From: Caldilineae bacterium
GTDB taxonomy: Bacteria > Chloroflexota > Anaerolineae > Epilineales > Epilineaceae
Reading direction: 5' to 3'
Length of the DNA: 30,854 nucleotides
Assembly: GCA_020634625.1 (NCBI GenBank)
Contig: JACKBJ010000026.1
Coordinates: 1-30,854 of the forward strand
The translations under genes were made by a program, and so were the position numbers. Below, piece by piece: positions 23,834 to 30,854 of this stretch (positions are counted from its first letter, which is position 1; each line of letters starts with the position of its first letter). The notes below the pieces were generated by a model. That model searched no databases. It was not told the origin of the DNA and saw only the letters and a list, made by a program, of their open reading frames with translations.

Positions 23834-23850
23834 GGGAGCTCCAGGCTCCC
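23834..23850 (-). promoter_or_regulatory. Hairpin after tuf
   Basis: GGGAGC/GCTCCC (23834-23839 with 23845-23850) lies 6 bases beyond the tuf stop, and a second stem CCGGGC/GCCCGG (23803-23818) follows in the tuf-rpmG gap. Such weak hairpins could stabilise the abundant tuf message or attenuate the downstream genes. Inference only. Confidence 0.35.
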
Positions 23851-23856
23851 CGCCGC

Positions 23857-25056
<1,200 letters not shown>

Positions 25057-25140
25057 GGTTCAGTGATCCTCCTGAGCTCGAGAGTGCTGAAACGTTCCTG
25101 GATTGCGGGACCGTCGGTCGGCCGCCGGTCGACGTGATAC

Positions 25141-25175
25141 GGAGCCAGGCCATGCGGGTCGCGAAACCTGGCTCC
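25141..25175 (-). promoter_or_regulatory. Hairpin between tRNA-Tyr and tuf
   Basis: GGAGCCAGG/CCTGGCTCC (25141-25149 with 25167-25175, 17-base loop) lies in the 134-base spacer between tRNA-Tyr and the tuf start. It may mark a processing site separating tRNAs from the tuf mRNA, or protect the mRNA 5' end. No T run, so not a typical terminator. Confidence 0.4.
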
Positions 25176-25190
25176 TACGGGATATTCGAG

Positions 25191-25273
25191 TGGGCCGGGC
25201 AGGACTCGAACCTGCGAAGGCTTCCGCCAGCGGATTTACAGTCCGCCCCCTTTGCCGCTCGGGACACCGACCC
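25191..25273 (-). tRNA. tRNA-Tyr (anticodon GTA)
   Basis: The minus-strand sequence folds as a class II tRNA: acceptor GGGTCGG/CCGGCCC with one T-G pair, anticodon stem GCGGA/TCCGC around the loop CTGTAAA (anticodon GTA), a 14-base variable arm, and T arm GCAGG-TTCGAAT-CCTGC. Discriminator A. Length 83 bases; the 3' CCA is not encoded. It follows tRNA-Thr by 23 bases and shares its transcript. Confidence 0.96.
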
Positions 25274-25296
25274 ACGTTTGAAAGCTGCCCAGGCAG

Positions 25297-25369
25297 AGCC
25301 GACGGTCGGACTCGAACCGACAACCTACGCTTTACAAGAGCGTTGCTCTGCCAGTTGAGCTACGCCGGC
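25297..25369 (-). tRNA. tRNA-Thr (anticodon TGT)
   Basis: Class I cloverleaf on the minus strand: acceptor GCCGGCG/CGTCGGC (one G-T pair), D arm GCTC/GAGC, anticodon stem ACGCT/AGCGT with loop CTTGTAA (anticodon TGT), T arm GTCGG-TTCGAGT-CCGAC. Length 73 bases; discriminator T; 3' CCA not encoded. It is the first gene after the promoter at 25389-25417. Confidence 0.97.
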
Positions 25370-25388
25370 AATCGGCGAACAGCGCCGT

Positions 25389-25417
25389 AGTATAGCGCCC
25401 GAAAAAAGGGGTGTCAA
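25389..25417 (-). promoter_or_regulatory. Consensus promoter of the tRNA-tuf-ribosomal operon
   Basis: TTGACA (25412-25417) and TATACT (25389-25394) on the minus strand are exactly 17 bases apart, with a T6 run in the spacer. Transcription would start near 25382, about 13 bases before tRNA-Thr. The -35 box overlaps the TGA stop of rlmB (25414-25416). Close-to-consensus strength fits a stable-RNA/ribosomal operon. Confidence 0.85.
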
Positions 25418-26310
25418 CCCGCTGCCGCGCGCTGACGCAGGGCCTCGTAGAGCAGGATCGAGCCAGCCACGGCCGCGTTCAGCGAGGCCACCCGACCCCG
25501 CATCGGCAGGGCCACCCGCAGGTCGCAGCGCCGCGCGACCACGCGCCGCAGACCGCTGCCCTCGCTGCCGACGACGATGGCCAGCGGCCCGCCGAGGCTG
25601 GCCTCGGCGTAGCCCAGCTCGCCCTCGGCGTCGAGCCCGACCACGCTCAAGCCACGCGCCTTGAGCAGGTCGAGCGCCTCGACCAGGTCGAGGCGCGCCA
25701 CCGGCAGGTGCGCCACCGCGCCGGCCGAGGCCTTGCGCACCGCCGCCGTGACGCCGACGGCCCGTCGCTCGGGAATCAGCAGCCCATGCACCCCGGCCGC
25801 CTCGGCCGTTCGGATCAGGCTGCCCAGGTTGTGCACGTCCTGGATCTCGTCCAGGACCAGCAGGAAGGGCTCCTCGCCGCGCCGCATGGCTTCGGCCAGG
25901 ATGGCATCGAGGTCGGCGTAGTCGAAGCCGGCCAGGCGCATCACCACGCCCTGGTGGTTGGCCGGCCCCCGGCCGGCCTGGGCCGCCATCCGGTCCAGCG
26001 CCGCCCGCGGCAACGACTTCACCGGCACCCCGGCCCGGCGCGCCATGCCGGCGATGCGGCCCAGGATGCCGCGCTGCTCGAGCCCGGCCGCCATCCACAG
26101 CGCCTCGACCGACTCGCCGGCCTCGAGCGCCTCGAGCACCGGATGCCGCCCATAGACCAGCACCGGGTCCAGATCCCGTCCCGCCTCGTCCCTGCGCGCC
26201 TCGTCCCTGCGCGCCGCATCCGCGCGCGCCGGGTCGCTCGGCGCTGCGGTGGCCCGCGCCTCGGCCTTCCGCGCCGCCGCCCGTCCCTTGACAGCCCCCT
26301 GCTCGGCCAT
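25414..26310 (-). CDS. rlmB: 23S rRNA 2'-O-methyltransferase, RlmB/TrmH (SpoU) family
   Basis: SPOUT-class methyltransferase using S-adenosylmethionine to 2'-O-methylate an rRNA (or tRNA) guanosine. The 298-residue protein has an N-terminal basic/acidic tail (1-47) of low complexity, a substrate-binding domain starting VYGRHPVLEAL (52-62), and the knotted SpoU domain with the three signature motifs: DVHNLGSLIRTAEAAG (158-173, Asn161 and Arg167), VGSEGSGL (247-254) and SLNAAVAGSILLYEAL (276-291). GGGAG lies 7 bases before the ATG; a longer reading would overlap cysS. It follows cysS by 47 bases, a common pairing, and its stop codon lies in the promoter of the tRNA operon. RlmB versus another TrmH-group-3 enzyme cannot be told apart by motifs alone. 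Confidence 0.93.
   Translation of the reverse strand: MAEQGAVKGRAAARKAEARATAAPSDPARADAARRDEARRDEAGRDLDPVLVYGRHPVLEALEAGESVEALWMAAGLEQRGILGRIAGMARRAGVPVKSLPRAALDRMAAQAGRGPANHQGVVMRLAGFDYADLDAILAEAMRRGEEPFLLVLDEIQDVHNLGSLIRTAEAAGVHGLLIPERRAVGVTAAVRKASAGAVAHLPVARLDLVEALDLLKARGLSVVGLDAEGELGYAEASLGGPLAIVVGSEGSGLRRVVARRCDLRVALPMRGRVASLNAAVAGSILLYEALRQRAAAG
26183..26212. repeat. Perfect 15-bp tandem duplication in rlmB
   Basis: Two identical 15-base units (GCCTCGTCCCTGCGC) encode the repeated ARRDE residues in the charged N-terminal tail of the RlmB-like protein. In-frame slippage product within a dispensable tail. Confidence 0.85.
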
Positions 26311-26357
26311 GTCCCGCTCCCTCTCGCCGCCAGGCGGCGCTTCCCGGCCCCGGGCCC

Positions 26358-27794
26358 TCAGGCCCAGCGCCAGGTGCTGCCCTCCGAGGTGTCGACCACC
26401 TCGATGCCCAGCTCGGCCATGCGGTCGCGGATGCGGTCGGCCATCGCCCACTGCCGCTCGGCGCGGGCCATGCCGCGCAGCTCGAGCAGCAGCTCGACCA
26501 GCGGCGTCGCCCGATCCGCAGCGCCCGCGTCGGTCTCGGCCGGGCGCGCGCCGCCCGCCAGATCGAAGCCGATGGCGCCCGCGAGCTCGATCAGATCGGC
26601 CTGCGCGGCCGCCAGGGCATCGACGCCGGCTCCAGCGTCACGGGCCCGGTTGAGGGCCTTGCCCAGCTCGAAGAGCGCCGCGATGGCCGCCGGCGTGCCG
26701 AAGTCGTCGTCCATCTCGCGCAGGAAGTCGGTCCGGGCGCGGGCCGCGGCGGCCGCCAGCTCGGCCTCGGCTGCCGTCGCGCCCTCGCCCGCGGCCGGTC
26801 GGGCCGGCGCCAGCGCGCCGCGCAGGCGCTCCAGACCCTTCTCGGCCGCGGCCAGGGCCTCGTCGGTCAGCGTCACCGGCCGGCGGTAGTGGCTCGACAG
26901 GACGAAGAGCCGGAAGGCGTCGGCCTCGTGGGCATCCAGGAAGTCGCCGATGGGCACCACGTTGCCCAGGCTCTTGCTCATCTTGTCGACGCCCGAGCCG
27001 CCGCTGGGGAACTGCAGCATGCCGTTGTGCATCCAGTAGCGCGCGAAGGGCGCCACGCCGCGGGCCGACTCGCTCTGGGCGATCTCGTTCTCGTGGTGCG
27101 GGAAGATCAGGTCGTTGCCGCCGCCATGGATGTCGATCCGATCGCCCAGGTGCGCCCGGGCCATGGCCGAGCACTCGATGTGCCAGCCGGGCCGGCCTCG
27201 GCCCCAAGGCGCCTCCCACCAGGGGTCGCCCGGCCGGGCCGCCTTCCAGAGCGCGAAGTCGGCCGGGTGCCGCTTGGCCTCGCTGGGCTCCTCGCCGCTC
27301 TCCAGCTCGTCCAGGCTGCGGCCCGAGAGCTTGCCGTAGCCGGAGAAGCTGCGCGCGTCGAAGTAGACGTCGCCGTTGGGAGCGCGGTAGGCGTGCCCGC
27401 CCTCGATCAGCTCGCCGATCATCGCCACGATGGCCGGGATCTCGCTGGAGACCCGCGGGTAGAGCGTGGCCGGCTGCACGCCCATGCGCGCCATGTCGTC
27501 CAGGTACTCGCGCGCGTAGCGGTCGGCCAGCTCGAAGGCCGAGATGCCCGCCTCGGCGCAGCGCCGGATGATCTTGTCGTCGACGTCGGTGAAGTTGACC
27601 ACGTGCCGCACCGCGTAGCCGCGGTACTCCAGGTAGCGCCGCACCATGTCGAAGACCAGCGCGCTCATGGCGTGCCCGGTATGCGAGCGGTCGTAGACCG
27701 TCACGCCGCAGACATAGAGCCGCACCTTGCCCGGCTCGATCGGCTCGAAAGGCTCCTTGCGGCGGCTGAGGCTGTTGTAGATCTGGAGGCTCAT
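26358..27794 (-). CDS. cysS: Cysteinyl-tRNA synthetase
   Basis: Class I synthetase charging tRNA-Cys. The 478-residue protein has the family length. Motifs: zinc ligand Cys29 in YVCGVTVYD, HIGH-equivalent HTGHA at 38-42 (the second residue is Thr rather than Ile/Leu), second zinc Cys208 in WHIECSAMA, HHENE at 233-237, and KMSKS at 271-275. The ATG at 27794 begins MSLQIYNSLSRRKE, the usual start, with AGGA 9 bases upstream; a longer reading upstream would overlap the acetyltransferase gene. rlmB follows after 47 bases. Confidence 0.97.
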   Translation of the reverse strand: MSLQIYNSLSRRKEPFEPIEPGKVRLYVCGVTVYDRSHTGHAMSALVFDMVRRYLEYRGYAVRHVVNFTDVDDKIIRRCAEAGISAFELADRYAREYLDDMARMGVQPATLYPRVSSEIPAIVAMIGELIEGGHAYRAPNGDVYFDARSFSGYGKLSGRSLDELESGEEPSEAKRHPADFALWKAARPGDPWWEAPWGRGRPGWHIECSAMARAHLGDRIDIHGGGNDLIFPHHENEIAQSESARGVAPFARYWMHNGMLQFPSGGSGVDKMSKSLGNVVPIGDFLDAHEADAFRLFVLSSHYRRPVTLTDEALAAAEKGLERLRGALAPARPAAGEGATAAEAELAAAAARARTDFLREMDDDFGTPAAIAALFELGKALNRARDAGAGVDALAAAQADLIELAGAIGFDLAGGARPAETDAGAADRATPLVELLLELRGMARAERQWAMADRIRDRMAELGIEVVDTSEGSTWRWA

Positions 27795-27862
27795 GACGGA
27801 TTCCTCGTCGGTCGGGCACCCCGGCGACGGGGCGACGCGGCCCGGGCTGGCCGCGGCGAATC

Positions 27863-28435
27863 TCAGGGGTGGGGCTGCGCGGCGAACCAGTCCTCGGCCA
27901 GCAGCTCCCAGAGGATGGAGTCGCGCCAGGCGCCGTGCCGCCAGCGGCGCTGGCGCGCCACGCCGATCCGGCGGTAGCCCGCCCGCTCCAGGCAGGTGGC
28001 CGAGCCGACGTTCTCGACGAAGCACTCGCTCTCGAGCCGATGCAGGCCCAGCTCCTCGAAGGCCCAGCGGGTGCGCACCTGCATCACCTCGGTGCCGTAG
28101 CCCTTGCCCCAGGCCGAGCGCTCGCCGAGCACGATGCCGGTGATGGCCCGACGATCGCGCCAGCTGACCCCGTGGATCCCGGTGGCGCCGATGTGCCGAC
28201 CGGTCTCGTCGTGCACCGCCCAGACGAAGTCGCGCTTGCGCTCGGCCAGGCTATCGAACCAGGCCCGCTCGGCCATGCGCGTCATCGGCTTGACCTCCGA
28301 CAGCCACTGGCTGACCTGCGGGTCGTTGAACCAGCGGAGGTAGTTGTCCAGGTGCAGCTCCGGATCGGGCGGCACGAGCTTGACGCGCGGGCCGGCCAGG
28401 TGCACCGGCAGGCGTTCGATCTCGCTGGCTTCCAT
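27863..28435 (-). CDS. GNAT acetyltransferase, RimJ/RimL type
   Basis: Transfers acetyl from acetyl-CoA to an unknown amine, possibly a protein N-terminus or small molecule. The 190-residue protein opens with a RimJ/RimL-type beta-strand and NYLRWFNDPQVSQWL (31-45). The acetyl-CoA loop is in ERSAWGKGYGTEVMQ (about 104-118). HRLESECFVENVGSATCLERAGYRRIG (approximate, 131-157) carries the conserved Asn of motif B. AGGAGG stands 8 bases before the ATG. It sits between the phosphatase and cysS genes with 73- and 68-base gaps. Confidence 0.9.
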   Translation of the reverse strand: MEASEIERLPVHLAGPRVKLVPPDPELHLDNYLRWFNDPQVSQWLSEVKPMTRMAERAWFDSLAERKRDFVWAVHDETGRHIGATGIHGVSWRDRRAITGIVLGERSAWGKGYGTEVMQVRTRWAFEELGLHRLESECFVENVGSATCLERAGYRRIGVARQRRWRHGAWRDSILWELLAEDWFAAQPHP

Positions 28436-28508
28436 GCGCTGGCCTCCTGGCTCGCTGGACCGGGCATGGCCGGGCCTCGGCGCCCGGCTTCGAAGCCCGA
28501 ATCATAGG

Positions 28509-29342
28509 TCAGCCGCGGGCATCGCTCCAATCGCCGCGGCCGAGCGCGCGGGCCAGGCGCCGCCCCTCGGCCGCCGCCCGCCGCATCCGCGCCCCGTCCG
28601 GCCAGCGCGATGGCTCGCCCGGGCCGCGGCCGTCGGGCGGCCGCGCCGCGCGAACCAGGCTCGCCCAGGGCAGGCCCCGGCCCTCGCGGTCGGCCGGCAG
28701 ATGCCCATCGGCCGACAGGACGATCCGAACGGCATGCGGCAGGTTGCGGGCCAGGATCGCGCCGTCGGCGCGCAGCGCGGCCGGCAGGGCGGCCGCCTCG
28801 GGCCAGGCCAGGCTCCCGATGTCGATCAGGATCGGCCGCGCCCCGGCGGCGGCGCCGGCCTCGACGTCGCTCGGGCGGTCGCCCAGCATCCAGCTGCGCC
28901 CCAGGTCGAGGCCCAGCGCCGCGGCCGCCTGCCGCAGCAGCGCCGGCGAGGGCTTGCGCGGCGCCCCGTCGTGATCCAGGCCGGCGACGCGACCGTCGGG
29001 ATGGTTGGGCGCGAGCCAGTAGCCCGCCAACGGGATGCCGGCCGGCGCCAGGAGCGCCGCCAGGCGCAGGCCCATCGCCCGGGCCTCGTCGGCCGTGAAC
29101 AGCCCCCGGGCCAGGCCGGACTGGTTGCTGACCACCACCAGCGCGTAGCCCGACGCGGCCAGCGCGGCCAGCGCCGGCCGGGTCCCGGGCAAGAGGCGCA
29201 TCAGCGCCGGCTCGGCGCCGTGGCGCCGGTCGCGCACCAGGACGCCGTCCCGGTCGAGGAACACGGCCGGTCGCGACCCGAACCGGCTCGCTTCGCTCGC
29301 GTTCGGGGCCGATGCTCCCTCGGCCGGCATCGGATCGGGCAT
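28509..29342 (-). CDS. HAD-family histidinol/heptose-type phosphatase (GmhB-like), zinc cysteines lost
   Basis: Haloacid dehalogenase-type phosphatase resembling GmhB (D,D-heptose 1,7-bisphosphate phosphatase) and the HisB N-domain. The 277-residue protein has the nucleophile motif FLDRDGVLVRD (about 28-38), VVVSNQSGLARGL, RKPSPA and the acidic motif LGDRPSDVEAG. In GmhB a Cys-His-Cys-Cys zinc site lies between the second and third motifs; here YWLAPNHPDG and LDHDGAPRKPSP replace it and no cysteine remains, so the zinc loop is lost. A C-terminal extension of about 70 residues rich in Arg and Gly is not part of the usual family. It starts 8 bases after the glycoside hydrolase gene, with an alternative in-frame ATG at 29330. 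Substrate is not decided. Confidence 0.8.
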   Translation of the reverse strand: MPDPMPAEGASAPNASEASRFGSRPAVFLDRDGVLVRDRRHGAEPALMRLLPGTRPALAALAASGYALVVVSNQSGLARGLFTADEARAMGLRLAALLAPAGIPLAGYWLAPNHPDGRVAGLDHDGAPRKPSPALLRQAAAALGLDLGRSWMLGDRPSDVEAGAAAGARPILIDIGSLAWPEAAALPAALRADGAILARNLPHAVRIVLSADGHLPADREGRGLPWASLVRAARPPDGRGPGEPSRWPDGARMRRAAAEGRRLARALGRGDWSDARG

Positions 29343-29350
29343 CGCGCGCC

Positions 29351-30854
29351 CTACTCGGTCGTCAGGTAGACCGGCGCCTGGTTGACCAGGAGCTCGACCG
29401 ACGCTTCGCCGTCGGCGCCCAAGGACACCGCCGGGCCCAGATGCGGCCGGGCGCTCACCCGGCCGGTCCAGGGCGCCAGCCAGCGGGCGTCGACGCGCAG
29501 CCGCGCGGTGATGCGCTCGTCGCCGCGGCGGCCGAGCCGCGCGCCGGTCGTGGTCCAGGCCGCCAGCAGGGTTCGGCCGCCCGGCCCCCGGAAGCGGTAG
29601 GCCTCGATGGCCGCGCTGCCGGTCTCGCTCGCGCTCAGCTGGCGCTCGAAGCTGTAGCCGCCCAGGGCCCGGGTCAGGTTGGCCAGAGCCTCCAGGGCCG
29701 GCTTGGGCGCGGCGCCGTCCGCCCCCGGCGCATAGGCCTCGGCATCGACCCAGTCCTGGGCCGGGCAGCGGGACCTCAGCGCATCCAGGTAGTCGTCGGC
29801 GCGCATGAGGCCGAAGCTCAGCCAGTCCCAGTGCGGCGGCAGGCAGTCGCCGACGATGTTGTCGCGGGCGGTGTACCAGATGGCCGCCACCACCCCGGCC
29901 GCCTGGGCCCGCACCATGGTCTGTCCCACGTAGACCGCCTGCCAGTCCTCGCCGCGCTCGGTCCATTCGTCCGAGGGGCCGCTGGCCAGGCCGGTCTCGC
30001 TGACCAGGATCGGCATGCGCCGCAGGTCGTAGACCCCGGGCAGGGCCAGCTGCTCGGCCCGGAAGGCGGCCAGCCTGCCCAGCAGCTCGCTGGCCAGCGG
30101 CGGCTCGGGGCCGTCCCAGAAGTGGGCGTTGTCGTTGTAGCTGTGCAGGCCGACGAAGTCGAAGAAGGGCAGGCCCGGCTCGCCGGCATGCGCCCGGTAG
30201 AGGTGCTCGAGGGCCCGCTGGCCGAAGTCGGCGGCGAAGGGACCCGGCGGCGCGGTCCAGCCGGCCGGCGCGGTCTCGGCGGTGAAGCGATCCCAGGCCA
30301 GCGGGCCGAAGCCGATCCGCGCCCCGGGGTCGGCGGCCCGGATCGCCAGCGCGGCGCGACGCAGCTGCTCGGCGTAGGCGGCCGGGTCGTCGCCGAAGCA
30401 GCTGCCGTAGTCCCCCTCGGTGGCGGCGGCGGCCGAGCGCGGGTCGAAGTCGGGCTCGTTGCCCACCTGCCACCAACCGACCACGGCGCCGTTCGGGGCG
30501 TCGGCCCGGCCGTCGCCGTCGTAGCGCTCGACCAGGGCCTGCCAGAAGGCGGCGTAGCGCTCGGCATGGGCGGGCGGCACGGGCAGGCATTCGGGCTGGC
30601 TGACCCAGGCCGGGTTGGCGTAGACCACGGCCAGGTTGCGGAAGCCGGCGGCCGTGGCGTCGCCGAAGAGCCGGTCGGTGACGCTCCAGTCGTAGGCCGG
30701 CGGATCCCGCGGCTCGGGCTCGATCAGCTTCCACAGGGCGCGGGTGCGCGCCCAGGCGACACCGGCGGCGCGCAGGTGCTCCAGCGCGGACGTGGTGACG
30801 TCGTCCTCGAAGATCTGGACGCCGATGGGCAGCTCGGTGCGAGCCAGGGGCTCG
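29351..30854 (-). CDS. Clan GH-A-like glycoside hydrolase, N-terminus beyond the window
   Basis: Partial gene: the reading frame stays open to the window edge, so at least about 75 N-terminal residues before VYANPAWVSQPE are inside the window and more, probably with a signal peptide, lie outside. The chain reads as a TIM-barrel hydrolase of the GH-A clan (GH5/GH39-like): GVQIFEDDVTTSALEH at the start of the visible part, VVYANPAWV, the acid/base Glu in WWQVGNEPDF, a conserved VGLHSYNDN strand, and the nucleophile Glu in ILVSETGLASG. A C-terminal beta-rich domain (last 100 residues, about LTRALGGYSFERQL onward) follows. It cleaves or remodels a beta-glycosidic polysaccharide; the sugar cannot be named. 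The HAD phosphatase gene follows after 8 bases. Confidence 0.82.
   Translation of the reverse strand, partial: EPLARTELPIGVQIFEDDVTTSALEHLRAAGVAWARTRALWKLIEPEPRDPPAYDWSVTDRLFGDATAAGFRNLAVVYANPAWVSQPECLPVPPAHAERYAAFWQALVERYDGDGRADAPNGAVVGWWQVGNEPDFDPRSAAAATEGDYGSCFGDDPAAYAEQLRRAALAIRAADPGARIGFGPLAWDRFTAETAPAGWTAPPGPFAADFGQRALEHLYRAHAGEPGLPFFDFVGLHSYNDNAHFWDGPEPPLASELLGRLAAFRAEQLALPGVYDLRRMPILVSETGLASGPSDEWTERGEDWQAVYVGQTMVRAQAAGVVAAIWYTARDNIVGDCLPPHWDWLSFGLMRADDYLDALRSRCPAQDWVDAEAYAPGADGAAPKPALEALANLTRALGGYSFERQLSASETGSAAIEAYRFRGPGGRTLLAAWTTTGARLGRRGDERITARLRVDARWLAPWTGRVSARPHLGPAVSLGADGEASVELLVNQAPVYLTTE

Overview
The window is very GC-rich chromosomal DNA of a bacterium. It is most likely a member of the Chloroflexota (Anaerolineae-like). 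This rests on the kinds of proteins seen, not on a search: large secreted proteins with HLPI-type linkers and repeated QN...GSA beta-domains, a PTPS_related-type membrane protein, a RodZ-like protein with a Thr/Pro-rich linker, and YtxG/YtxH-like small proteins. Shine-Dalgarno sites are generally clear (AGGAGG-like), and GTG and TTG starts are used several times. I see no plasmid, phage, insertion sequence, integron or CRISPR signature.

Positions 1-8000 hold two large secreted proteins on the minus strand. One (298-3978) has a signal peptide, a dockerin-like EF-hand pair, two copies of a beta-sandwich domain and a long module of about 550 residues. Its upstream neighbour (4330-7815) has an animal-type haem peroxidase domain followed by the same module. 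The pair looks like a tandem duplication with domain shuffling and is the most unusual part of the window. Positions 7970-10931 run on the plus strand: an AhpE/Bcp-type peroxiredoxin behind a good promoter, a Mn-type superoxide dismutase, and a 2-oxoacid dehydrogenase E2 with two E3/E1-binding domains, closed by a 15-bp hairpin.

Positions 10946-15008 (minus) encode a PTPS_related-type multi-spanning membrane protein and a membrane-anchored secreted protein. Position 15198 starts the bifunctional NAD(P)HX repair enzyme Nnr on the plus strand. From 16893 to 19864 (minus) lie a YtxH-like and a YtxG/DUF948-like protein, a three-helix membrane protein whose start overlaps the stop of mnmA, mnmA itself, and a RodZ-like HTH/membrane protein behind a TTGACC-17-CATAAT promoter.

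Positions 20069-25417 (minus) are the translation/transcription core operon. A TTGACA-17-TATACT promoter is followed by tRNA-Thr(TGT), tRNA-Tyr(GTA), tuf, rpmG, secE, nusG, rplK, rplA, an L10 leader, rplJ, rplL and a strong terminator. Unlike the usual arrangement, rpoBC does not follow rplL. Upstream on the same strand (25414-30854) are rlmB, cysS, a RimJ/RimL-type acetyltransferase, a GmhB-like HAD phosphatase lacking the usual zinc cysteines, and the 3' part of a clan GH-A-like glycoside hydrolase that runs off the window edge. These five genes are closely spaced and may form one transcription unit.
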